A program made the translations under genes and the position numbers. DNA of 6,378 nucleotides from Thermoplasmata archaeon (GTDB lineage Archaea > Thermoplasmatota > E2 > UBA202 > DSCA01): contig JAGGSL010000124.1 of NCBI GenBank assembly GCA_021159125.1, forward strand, positions 1 to 6,378. The letters are read 5' to 3'. The notes beneath the pieces are model-generated. The model saw only the letters and a program-made list of their open reading frames with translations. It was not told the DNA's origin and did not search any database. Numbering within the stretch: position 1 is the first letter of the stretch; each line of letters starts with the position of its first letter. Positions 1 through 5,990 of this stretch are shown one piece after another.

Positions 1-43
1 ACAAAATTCCTGCCAGAGCTATGGCAATTATTTTCTTGAGCAT
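1..43 (-). CDS. Start of a divergent gene with a signal-peptide-like N-terminus (partial)
   Basis: Reading the minus strand from an ATG at 43 gives MLKKIIAIALAGIL before the window ends. That is two lysines followed by an uninterrupted hydrophobic run, the pattern of a secretion signal or first membrane helix. An AGGTG ribosome binding site (minus strand, complement of 51-55) lies about 7 nt before the ATG. A TATA-like element at 79-88 would give a short leader. The gene is divergent from the lipoprotein at 131. Only 14 codons are visible, so the product cannot be named; the start is supported mainly by the ribosome binding site and the signal-like composition. Confidence 0.5.
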   Translation of the reverse strand, partial: MLKKIIAIALAGIL

Positions 44-78
44 GTTGGAACACCTGCAAGTATATGTAAAATCTGCCT

Positions 79-88
79 ATAATAATTT
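79..88 (-). promoter_or_regulatory. Candidate TATA box of the gene starting at 43
   Basis: The minus strand reads AATTATTATA here. Its centre lies about 40 nt before the ATG at 43, so an archaeal start of transcription some 25 nt downstream would leave a leader of roughly 15 nt. That is just enough to include the AGGTG ribosome binding site. It is placed by spacing and composition only. Confidence 0.35.
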
Positions 89-101
89 CGATGATGAAAA
101 A

Positions 102-110
102 ATATAAATA
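102..110 (+). promoter_or_regulatory. TATA box of the lipoprotein gene (probably leaderless)
   Basis: ATATAAATA is preceded by an A-rich stretch that could serve as the TFB recognition element. Its centre is 25 nt before the ATG at 131, the usual archaeal TATA-to-start distance, so transcription should begin at or very near the A of the start codon. No ribosome binding site precedes that ATG, which agrees with a leaderless mRNA. Confidence 0.6.
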
Positions 111-130
111 TAAGATTGCATTGAGCCCCT

Positions 131-634
131 ATGAGAAAGAATATTTTTGTTATTGTCACTGCTGTGCTGCTATTTTTGACACTTGCAAATTCAGGTTGCC
201 TCAAGGATGAAAAAGCAGCAACAGGAAAGGAAATAAATGTATCTATGAAAGGCTTTGAGGATTTCATGGGAAATTATTCTACGAATACAGACAATGCAAC
301 AAAACATGACTATTTCAATCTCACCCAGGGAGATGAGGGAGACGTGGTCATTCTGAGAGATGAAATAGCCAACATAAGCTATAATGGTATGTATAATTAC
401 ACAAAAGTTACGTTTGTCACTGACTTGAATCACTCCATGCCTTTCGGCGGGGACATAACACAAAAATTTGCCAAAGGTGATAATGTAGAAATAAAATTCC
501 ATGTGATAACCGACATTTTTACAGACCCGAATAATCCATCATGGACGGTAAGCATAGAAACCCTACAGGAATTGTGGAATACCGTTCAGCATAGTTTCGA
601 TATCATATCCCCTGATGTGATAAAGAAAGTGTGA
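131..634 (+). CDS. Secreted, sequon-rich archaeal lipoprotein of unknown function
   Basis: This is a 167-residue protein with a short basic start, a hydrophobic core and a lipobox-like ANSGC at residues 19-23. Cys23 is the predicted lipidated residue, which would anchor the mature protein outside the membrane. Seven N-X-S/T sequons (Asn 36, 48, 55, 63, 81, 89 and 100) cluster in the first 80 residues of the mature chain, pointing to dense archaeal N-glycosylation. From about residue 60 the chain alternates short polar and beta-type segments with GDEGD and KGDNV turns, loosely like an OB-fold; this is only an impression. The start is the first ATG, with a well-spaced TATA and no ribosome binding site. 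It lies 43 nt upstream of the protease and may be co-transcribed with it. I do not recognise the family. Confidence 0.85.
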   Translation: MRKNIFVIVTAVLLFLTLANSGCLKDEKAATGKEINVSMKGFEDFMGNYSTNTDNATKHDYFNLTQGDEGDVVILRDEIANISYNGMYNYTKVTFVTDLNHSMPFGGDITQKFAKGDNVEIKFHVITDIFTDPNNPSWTVSIETLQELWNTVQHSFDIISPDVIKKV

Positions 635-677
635 GGAATAACATTATGAACCGCCTTACGATTACATAACGATAGAA

Positions 678-2375
678 ATGAAGGCAGAGGGAGTGATATT
701 ATGCATCATCATCGCATTAATTTTTGTTTTTCCATCTGCAGCCGTAAAAAACACATCAAATGAAGAAAGCCCGCTAACAATATTCGACGTCAGGGGGATT
801 GATGAATACAACGAAGGACATATCAAAGGTGCTGTCTCTGTCCCAGTATCGAAGCTTCTTTGCGGCTCGTGCACGGACAGCATTTTTAATTCATACGCAA
901 ATGACACAATAGCAATTTACTGCGGTAATGATGAAAAAGCGGGAGAGCTTGCACTAAAAATCCTTGAGCGAAATGGAATGGATGCTCATATTATGAGCAA
1001 AGAAGAATCTGGAAACTTTATTTTCGAAAAATCATGCAATTTGAATTCAGAAGAGCATGCAACAGGGTGCATACCTCTTGATTCCTACGATGTGAAAGAA
1101 AGAAATGCCATTGCCACAGGAAATTATGACGAGTTGCCCCCGAGGTGGGACTGGCGCCATGCCACCTACCACAATGTCACGGGAGACTGGACAACGCCTG
1201 TAAAAAGTCAGGGAAGCTGCGGGAGCTGCTGGGATTTTGCCGCGATGGGCGCGCTTGAGGCAATCATAAACATAAGGACAAATAACCCCCGCATGGATGT
1301 TGACCTATCTGAACAATATCTGCTGTCATGCCCCCCATCTAGCGGGGGATGCAGCGGGTGGAACGCTTACTGGGCGTACGGCTATCTATTTACGCATGGA
1401 GGAGCCATAACCGAAGAATGCTTCCCGTATGAGGCAAATGATAGGATACCGTGCTATGACAAATGCCCCAACTGGCGGGACAATCTGTTTCCGATAATAA
1501 AATACGGGGCAATGAGAAACCGTGACAGGGATGAAATTAAGAGCATGGTTTTTAACTTCGGGCCAGTGGTAGCAGAGATGGCTGTGTACAGCGATTTCGG
1601 TTCGTACACAGGAGGGATCTACGAGCACCCGGGCGATGAGCCGACAAGCGACATAAACCATCAGGTCGTGATTGTAGGCTACGACGATGACCAGGAATGC
1701 TGGATTGTAAAGAATAGCTGGGGCAGCAACTGGGGAGAGAACGGATTTTTCAGAATAGCGTACGGTGATTGCCAGATTGAGCACGAGATTGTGTATGCCG
1801 ACTTTTCTCCTATCATAGCAAGGGCTGGCGGCCCCTATTTCAGCAATGTCGGCGAACAGGTACAGTTTGACGGCAGCCACAGTTGCAGTTTTACCTCATA
1901 CATAGTTTCATATTCATGGGATTTTGGGGATGGAAGCACAGGAGAGGGGAAAACGCCAACCCATACGTACTCAAGCGAGGGAAAATTCACTGTACACCTG
2001 ACGGTCACAGATGCAGACGGAAATCAGGGAGTCTGCAAAACATATGTTTATATTGATAGCACTCCACCGTCTATTGAAATCATAAAACCCGAGAAGAGGC
2101 ATTTCTATTATTTCAATGATGATGAAGGCATGATTCTGCTCACAACACTGGTGATAGGCAAAATTAATGTAATTGCCTCTGCCTCCGACAATATATCCGG
2201 CCTTGAGAGAATGGAGATATACGTGGATGACCATCTTGTTTATGAGAGTGACGAAGGCTATGTAGACTGGGATTGGGACGGCCCCGCCTTTGGCCGTCAT
2301 GTTTTAAAAGTCGAGGCATATGATATTGCCGGAAATGCAGGAGTTGAGGAATTGCGGCTCTGGATATGGATGTAG
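678..2375 (+). CDS. Secreted papain-family (C1) cysteine protease with N-terminal rhodanese-like, PKD and Ig-like domains
   Basis: This 565-residue protein probably degrades extracellular protein. Residues 1-22 are a signal peptide or signal anchor. Residues 33-115 are rhodanese-like: D37-V-R39, a GHIKGA motif at 47-52 and a candidate catalytic Cys82 in YCGNDEKAG. The C1 catalytic domain spans about 153-376. Its active site is complete: Gln178 (oxyanion hole), Cys184 in CGSCWDF, His328 in INHQVVIVGY and Asn346 in KNSWGSNWGE. A PKD domain follows (about 382-460, with WDFGDGS at 414-420), then an Ig-like module to the C-terminus (from about 464). There is no C-terminal membrane anchor. Further cysteines in the catalytic domain suggest disulfides. 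No classical I29 inhibitory propeptide is visible; the rhodanese domain plus a linker of about 35 residues occupies that place. The first ATG is used although no ribosome binding site is clear. Domain calls are firm; the role of the rhodanese part is unknown. Confidence 0.95.
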   Translation: MKAEGVILCIIIALIFVFPSAAVKNTSNEESPLTIFDVRGIDEYNEGHIKGAVSVPVSKLLCGSCTDSIFNSYANDTIAIYCGNDEKAGELALKILERNGMDAHIMSKEESGNFIFEKSCNLNSEEHATGCIPLDSYDVKERNAIATGNYDELPPRWDWRHATYHNVTGDWTTPVKSQGSCGSCWDFAAMGALEAIINIRTNNPRMDVDLSEQYLLSCPPSSGGCSGWNAYWAYGYLFTHGGAITEECFPYEANDRIPCYDKCPNWRDNLFPIIKYGAMRNRDRDEIKSMVFNFGPVVAEMAVYSDFGSYTGGIYEHPGDEPTSDINHQVVIVGYDDDQECWIVKNSWGSNWGENGFFRIAYGDCQIEHEIVYADFSPIIARAGGPYFSNVGEQVQFDGSHSCSFTSYIVSYSWDFGDGSTGEGKTPTHTYSSEGKFTVHLTVTDADGNQGVCKTYVYIDSTPPSIEIIKPEKRHFYYFNDDEGMILLTTLVIGKINVIASASDNISGLERMEIYVDDHLVYESDEGYVDWDWDGPAFGRHVLKVEAYDIAGNAGVEELRLWIWM

Positions 2376-2387
2376 ACTGAAAAAGTT

Positions 2388-2400
2388 AAAATATAATTTA
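2388..2400 (+). promoter_or_regulatory. TATA box of tRNA-Cys
   Basis: AAATATAATTTA lies just after the protease stop, with its centre about 28 nt before the first base of the tRNA. A start of transcription a few bases upstream of the mature 5' end is expected. It gives the tRNA its own promoter, independent of the protease gene. Confidence 0.6.
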
Positions 2401-2420
2401 CGCCATCTCAATATCCGGAT

Positions 2421-2491
2421 GGGTGGGTAACCTAGAGGCCAGGTGGCGGACTGCAGATCCGCATACGCGGGTTCAAATCCCGCCCCGCCCT
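2421..2491 (+). tRNA. tRNA-Cys (GCA)
   Basis: A full cloverleaf can be drawn. The acceptor stem is GGGTGGG/CCCGCCC with one G-U pair. The D-stem is ACCT/AGGT, the anticodon stem GCGGA/TCCGC with loop CTGCAGA (anticodon GCA at 2453-2455), the variable loop ATAC, and the T-arm GCGGG-TTCAAAT-CCCGC. The discriminator base is U73, the known identity base for tRNA-Cys. There is no intron and no encoded CCA, so CCA must be added by nucleotidyltransferase. A T-rich tract (2491-2500) follows and may end transcription. The minus-strand hypothetical gene converges on it from the other side. Confidence 0.97.
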
Positions 2492-2518
2492 CTATTTGTT
2501 CTGATATCTCTGTCATGC

Positions 2519-2890
2519 CTATTTCACTTCTATTTTCACTTTTTCCATCGGACCTTTCACCAGAATGTCTATTCTCTGCCTCTCGTTCTTTTCCAGCCCT
2601 TTTACGGAAAATGATGCCTTTCTATCATTTATCATTCCACCCTCATTGAGCTTAACCTTTTCCAGATGATATATCTTCCATCCTTTTATTATGCACGGAG
2701 AGAAATCTGCCTCGATCACAGCATCATCCTTCTTCTGCCCCTTGTTGTAAGCAAATATCACAAAAACCCTGCTTCCATCGTCATATCTCCATTCTGGCAA
2801 CTCCGAAGGGGGCTGAAAAACCCATTTTTCTCCGACCGCCTTCATTTCACCATTTTTGAAACGGTATTCAAACACATGAATCTGAATCAT
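2519..2890 (-). CDS. Hypothetical protein, 123 residues, divergent from the metal-uptake operon
   Basis: The product is soluble-looking, with no signal peptide or membrane segment. It is rich in charged residues and in alternating hydrophobic stretches that suggest a mostly beta fold (FVIFAY near the middle, a VKIEV tail). There is one cysteine and there are no recognisable catalytic motifs. The composition is protein-like over the full length, whereas the opposite-strand frame over the same bases is not, which supports this as the real gene. The ATG at 2890 is 25 nt from the centre of a TATA element at 2911-2920 and has no ribosome binding site, so a leaderless mRNA is likely. It is divergent from the regulator at 2959 and shares its promoter region, so a link to metal supply is possible but unproven. 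I do not recognise the family. Confidence 0.75.
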   Translation of the reverse strand: MIQIHVFEYRFKNGEMKAVGEKWVFQPPSELPEWRYDDGSRVFVIFAYNKGQKKDDAVIEADFSPCIIKGWKIYHLEKVKLNEGGMINDRKASFSVKGLEKNERQRIDILVKGPMEKVKIEVK

Positions 2891-2910
2891 GCAAGGTGAG
2901 ATAGAAAATC

Positions 2911-2920
2911 TTTAAATATC
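2911..2920. promoter_or_regulatory. Shared TATA element between the metal operon and the divergent gene
   Basis: TTTAAATATC on the plus strand reads GATATTTAAA on the minus strand, so TBP could bind it productively either way. Rightward, transcription should start near 2940, about 20 nt before the regulator's ATG at 2959. Leftward, it should start near 2890, exactly the ATG of the 123-residue gene. Purine-rich stretches that could serve as TFB recognition elements flank it on both sides (GAAAAT at 2904-2909; AAACAT on the minus strand). No other TATA candidate is visible in the 68-base gap between the two genes. Confidence 0.6.
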
Positions 2921-2924
2921 TATG

Positions 2925-2949
2925 TTTGTTTAACCAAACAAAGTTTGGT
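2925..2949. promoter_or_regulatory. Nested inverted repeats, candidate operator of the metal regulator
   Basis: Two perfect palindromes overlap. The first is TTTGTTT-AACC-AAACAAA at 2925-2942, the second ACCAAAC-AAA-GTTTGGT at 2933-2949, and the AAAC motif is shared by both. The block begins five bases after the TATA element and spans the predicted start of transcription near 2940, where a bound repressor would block RNA polymerase. DtxR/MntR-family regulators bind palindromes of about this size and often repress their own operon when loaded with metal. The next gene encodes such a regulator, so autoregulation is the natural inference. The right arm also overlaps the ribosome binding site. 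Confidence 0.65.
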
Positions 2950-2951
2950 GA
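2947..2951 (+). promoter_or_regulatory. Ribosome binding site deciding the regulator start
   Basis: GGTGA lies 7 nt before the ATG at 2959 and matches the archaeal anti-Shine-Dalgarno end of 16S rRNA. It selects this ATG over an in-frame TTG at 2926, which falls inside the operator and upstream of the predicted start of transcription. Confidence 0.6.
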
Positions 2952-2958
2952 GCAAAAC

Positions 2959-3360
2959 ATGGTGGAGCCAAAGTATCTCAAAGAGATTTACAGGGCTTAT
3001 GAAAAAGGCATACCCATCGTGGGCCCTACATATATGGGAAAAACAATAGGGGTTAACAAAGCCACTGCATATCAGGCACTTCAGAAACTCGCAAGCACAG
3101 GATACGGAATGTATTTGAAAAATAAGGGTTTTGTATTGAATGAGAATGGCAAGAAATATGCAAAAATATTGATGAGAAAGCACCGCCTGCTGGAGTGTTT
3201 GATTGTCGAGACTTTCGGCTTATCCCCGTGCGAGGCGTGCAGGGAAGCAAGCAACATAGATGCTCTTCTGGGGGAAAAAATAAGCAAAGCTCTTGAAGAG
3301 AAATACAATCATCGCCGCGTGTGCCCCTGCGGAAATGAAATCCCGGAGGTAAAAATATGA
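2959..3360 (+). CDS. DtxR/MntR-family metal-dependent transcriptional regulator
   Basis: This 133-residue protein should sense a transition metal and repress the transport operon it heads. Residues 1-60 form the winged helix-turn-helix (recognition helix around VNKATAYQALQKL, 32-44; wing around 48-60). Residues 66-115 match the metal-binding and dimerisation helices (KHRLLE at 74-79, ending in a DtxR-like helix). The tail CPCGNEIP (122-129) corresponds to the family's C-P-x-G-N-x-I-P motif. There is no SH3-like third domain, so it is of the short type. Of the DtxR ligands, His79 and Glu83 correspond to His75 and Glu79 here. By hand alignment, DtxR His98, Cys102, Glu105 and His106 become Cys94, Ser98, Asp101 and Ala102. 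Extra cysteines at 91, 122 and 124 suggest a rebuilt, thiol-rich site. Its stop overlaps the next start (ATGA). The metal is unknown. Confidence 0.9.
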   Translation: MVEPKYLKEIYRAYEKGIPIVGPTYMGKTIGVNKATAYQALQKLASTGYGMYLKNKGFVLNENGKKYAKILMRKHRLLECLIVETFGLSPCEACREASNIDALLGEKISKALEEKYNHRRVCPCGNEIPEVKI

Positions 3361-4364
3361 ATGCAGTTAAAATTGTGATTGTTGTCATGCTCACAGCAAT
3401 GCTTCTCGCCCCGTTGCCTGCAAATTCTGAAGAAAGCAAAGTTAACGTCCTTGTTTCCGTATCAGATTTTTTGCCCATAGTGAAAGCCGTGGGCGGCTCC
3501 TTTGTCGATGTCAGTTCGATACTTCCTCCCGGAAGCGATCCGCACAGTTTTTACATAACCCAGGAAACCGTAAAGCAGATTGAGAATGCGGAGCTCATTG
3601 TCCTTGCAGATTCCCATCTCCTTTCATACGAAAGCAACATAAAGGCAAATTATCCCGAAAAGGAATATCTCGATTTTGATGATTACAATGCCACGCTTTG
3701 CTCATTTCCGGGATATGAAAAAAATCCGCACGGTTACTGGCTCAAATATGAAAATGCCATAGCGATTGCCGAAAAGGTGAGAGATGCGCTTTCAGAAATA
3801 TACCCTGAAAAGCGCGACTACTTCAACTCATCTTTTGTGCATTTCCAGCAACAACTGAAAAATGCAGAAGACGATATAATAAAAATGGAAAAGGAAAGAG
3901 GAACATATGGAAAAACATTTGTGGCAAGCGTCCCCGGAGTGTGCTATATTCTACAAAATGCGGGAATGAAGGTCGGAGCCATTCTCATGGCCGAGGGATC
4001 AGGATTTGCAAGCGGAAAGGAAATAAAGGATATTGAGGATAAGCTCAGAAGCGGAGAATACAGTGGAATAGTTGTGCCCGAATTCATGGAAAATGCAAAA
4101 GCCGGGGAAATATCGAAACAGATGGCAGAAGATACAGGCAGCAGCGTGATATACGTAAAGTTCTCTACAGCATCTGCAGATGATTCATACATAAATGATT
4201 GCTATCACAACGCCATCCAGTTTATGGGCACAGGGTGCGCAGAAGGAAAGAGTGAAAGCAACTCTTATTTAATTCCGGTGATATTGTCCCTCCTCCTGCT
4301 TGTCGCCCTCCAATCTCTGATTATATACAGGTTGTACAGAATTTATCTGAGGGAGGAAAAATGA
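3357..4364 (+). CDS. ABC transporter metal-binding receptor (cluster A-I, ZnuA/TroA-like), membrane-anchored
   Basis: This 335-residue receptor should capture Zn2+, Mn2+ or a similar ion outside the cell and pass it to the permease encoded downstream. It has a signal peptide (about 1-24) and a two-lobed cluster A-I fold joined by a long helix (about 155-185). A C-terminal membrane helix (about 304-325) with a basic end anchors it, as is common for archaeal receptors. The first two family metal ligands are clear: His63 in SDPHSF and His125 in NPHGYW. The usual third ligand position (His in HDAFGY, Glu in PsaA) falls on a non-ligating residue near Val192, with Cys196 close by, and the usual fourth Asp is not evident. 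No His-rich loop is present. GGAGGT at 3345-3350 supports the ATG at 3357, which overlaps the regulator stop by 4 bases. Confidence 0.92.
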   Translation: MNAVKIVIVVMLTAMLLAPLPANSEESKVNVLVSVSDFLPIVKAVGGSFVDVSSILPPGSDPHSFYITQETVKQIENAELIVLADSHLLSYESNIKANYPEKEYLDFDDYNATLCSFPGYEKNPHGYWLKYENAIAIAEKVRDALSEIYPEKRDYFNSSFVHFQQQLKNAEDDIIKMEKERGTYGKTFVASVPGVCYILQNAGMKVGAILMAEGSGFASGKEIKDIEDKLRSGEYSGIVVPEFMENAKAGEISKQMAEDTGSSVIYVKFSTASADDSYINDCYHNAIQFMGTGCAEGKSESNSYLIPVILSLLLLVALQSLIIYRLYRIYLREEK

Positions 4365-5134
4365 GAGCGGTAGATGCTGAAAAAGTTTACTTCTCGTACG
4401 GGGCTGAAGAGGCTTTGAGAAATGTTTCCTTCACTGTGGACAGCGGAGAATTTGTGGCTGTAATGGGTCCCAACGGCTCCGGCAAAAGCACGCTCATGAA
4501 ACTTATCCTCGGCTTGCTCAAGCCCAGCAAAGGAAAAATATCTGTTTTTGGAGTTAGCCCGTCGGCTCAACGGGAAAAGGCGCAGCAGTACATTGGCTAT
4601 ATGCCCCAGAGGGAAGGAATCTCAAAAAAAATTCCGATAGAGGTGAAGGATATAGTTCTCATGGGTTTGACAGCAAAAAAAAGGCGCCTTGATTTCTTGA
4701 GCAGGGAGGATATAAAAATTGCAAAGGAGGCACTTGAAAGTGTTGGCATGCTCCATCTCTGGAACAAAAAATTCAGCGAGCTGAGCGGAGGGCAGCAGCA
4801 GCGAGTGATGTTTGCAAGGGCGCTTGCGGTCCGACCCCGCCTCCTTATTCTAGACGAGCCCTTCAACGGGGTGGATATTCCGAGCAGGAATAAAATACTG
4901 GAAGTCATCAACAGCAGGGAAGATTTGACCACCATTATGGTTGTCCACAACGTAAATCCAATAGTGCATTTCATAGATAAAGTTCTCCTCCTCAATAAAA
5001 AGGCAATTGCTTTTGGCCCGCCGAAAGGAGTCCTGACAACCAAAAATCTCATGGAAGCATACGGCGCATCCATACAGGTAATTGAATGCGCAGAAGGATA
5101 CTGCCATCCGATATTGGGTGATACACATGGTTGA
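4361..5134 (+). CDS. Metal ABC transporter ATP-binding protein (ZnuC/MntB-like)
   Basis: This is the 257-residue cytoplasmic ATPase that powers the importer. All nucleotide-binding motifs are intact: Walker A GPNGSGKST (36-44), Q-loop Gln83 in GYMPQ, signature LSGGQQQR (141-148), Walker B LLILDEP with Glu166 (161-167), D-loop near 170-172 and H-loop His196. The length and the YMPQ and LSGGQQQR motifs are typical of the Zn/Mn importer ATPases. The C-terminal tail ends with a Cys/His cluster (CAEGYCHP, then DTHG) that might touch metal; this is speculative. GGAGG at 4352-4356 supports the ATG at 4361. The gene overlaps the receptor by 4 bases and the permease by 8, so translation is probably coupled. 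Confidence 0.96.
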   Translation: MRAVDAEKVYFSYGAEEALRNVSFTVDSGEFVAVMGPNGSGKSTLMKLILGLLKPSKGKISVFGVSPSAQREKAQQYIGYMPQREGISKKIPIEVKDIVLMGLTAKKRRLDFLSREDIKIAKEALESVGMLHLWNKKFSELSGGQQQRVMFARALAVRPRLLILDEPFNGVDIPSRNKILEVINSREDLTTIMVVHNVNPIVHFIDKVLLLNKKAIAFGPPKGVLTTKNLMEAYGASIQVIECAEGYCHPILGDTHG

Positions 5135-5945
5135 TATAAGCTCAATGAGTCCATACACCATAAGGGCAATAATAGCGATATTTCTACTTGCCATAAATGC
5201 TGCCCTTTCCGGCTCTTTTACAGTGTTTAAAGATGTTTCATTTCTGGTTGCGGGTGCCGCCCATGCCGCCCTGGCAGGTGCTGCCTTTGCTATAATTCTG
5301 GATGTCTACGGGGTAATTTCTTTCAATCCGCTCATTGGCGGCATAGCGTTTGCTGCACTTACAGCACTTGCCGCAGGCTATTCGTCCCGCAAGGGGAATA
5401 AAGAGCAGGTGAATACTTCCATAGGCATAGCGTTTGCAATGTCGATGTCTTTGGCTGTCCTCTTCATTTCTCTCATAAGAGAGCAGGCAGCAAGGGTATG
5501 GGGACTGCTTTTCGGGGATTTGCTTTTGCTCACAAATCAGGATATCGCACTGATGGCTGCAATAACCATCCTGCTAATCATATTTTCCGTTCTTTTTTAC
5601 AGGGAGTTCATATTCGTATCATTCGACATGGAAGGGGCGATGGCTTACGGGATAAAGGCGCAGTATTTCAACTACCTCATCCTTTTGCTTATAGCGGTTT
5701 CATCAGTTGTAATACTCAAGGGAGTCGGGGCAATACTTGTTTTTGCAATGCTTGTCGCTCCCGCTGCAGCGGCAAATGAAGTTGCAAGGGGCGTTATGCG
5801 CATAATCTTCCTCTCATTTTTCATAGCGTTGCTGAGCGGTTTTACAGGCATTCTGCTCTCATTTTTCTTCCCTGTTTCGCCTGGGGCAGTAGCTGCGCTG
5901 ATAGCAACCTCACTTTATTTCTTCATAACCCTGATGAAAAGGTGA
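5127..5945 (+). CDS. Metal ABC transporter permease (ABC-3 family, ZnuB/TroC-like)
   Basis: This 272-residue integral membrane protein forms the channel, presumably as a homodimer. About eight or nine hydrophobic segments are visible. The family motif GVGAILVFAMLVAPAAAA lies about two thirds of the way along, and an early AHAALAG corresponds to the ISHAALPG-type helix of the family. The length is normal. I place the start at the ATG at 5127, with GGTGAT four bases upstream, rather than at an in-frame TTG at 5082 deep inside the ATPase gene. It is the last gene of the operon. A short gap, and the separate promoter of tRNA-Gln, follow its stop. Confidence 0.95.
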   Translation: MVDISSMSPYTIRAIIAIFLLAINAALSGSFTVFKDVSFLVAGAAHAALAGAAFAIILDVYGVISFNPLIGGIAFAALTALAAGYSSRKGNKEQVNTSIGIAFAMSMSLAVLFISLIREQAARVWGLLFGDLLLLTNQDIALMAAITILLIIFSVLFYREFIFVSFDMEGAMAYGIKAQYFNYLILLLIAVSSVVILKGVGAILVFAMLVAPAAAANEVARGVMRIIFLSFFIALLSGFTGILLSFFFPVSPGAVAALIATSLYFFITLMKR

Positions 5946-5954
5946 ATGACACCG

Positions 5955-5966
5955 AAAATATTTAGA
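5955..5966 (+). promoter_or_regulatory. TATA box of tRNA-Gln
   Basis: AAAATATTTAG is centred about 30 nt before the tRNA 5' end, consistent with transcription starting a few bases upstream of the mature RNA. It separates tRNA expression from the metal operon. Confidence 0.5.
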
Positions 5967-5990
5967 ATGAAATTAAGATAATGGCTCAAC

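Noticed and set aside
1386..1880. Long minus-strand open frame opposite the protease
   Set aside because: It is a shadow of the catalytic and PKD region, whose plus-strand reading has a complete active site.
2304..2516. Minus-strand open frame containing GAGFEPAYADLQSATWPLG
   Set aside because: This is the well-known false protein produced by translating the antisense strand of a tRNA gene; it lies directly across tRNA-Cys.
2423..2649. Plus-strand open frames running through tRNA-Cys into the convergent gene
   Set aside because: They consist of tRNA sequence plus the antisense of the 123-residue gene and have no protein-like pattern or ribosome binding site.
2926..2958. TTG start extending the regulator by 11 residues
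   Set aside because: It would place coding sequence inside the operator and before the predicted start of transcription; the ATG at 2959 has a good ribosome binding site.
5082..5126. TTG start extending the permease by 15 residues
   Set aside because: The extra residues are unlike a permease N-terminus, and the ATG at 5127 has a GGTGAT ribosome binding site.
4597..5194. Two long minus-strand frames opposite the ATPase
   Set aside because: They are antisense shadows of a gene with all ABC motifs intact, and no promoter or ribosome binding site supports them.
5498..5779. Plus-strand frame inside the permease
   Set aside because: It overlaps the permease in another frame, and the permease reading has the family motif and membrane segments.
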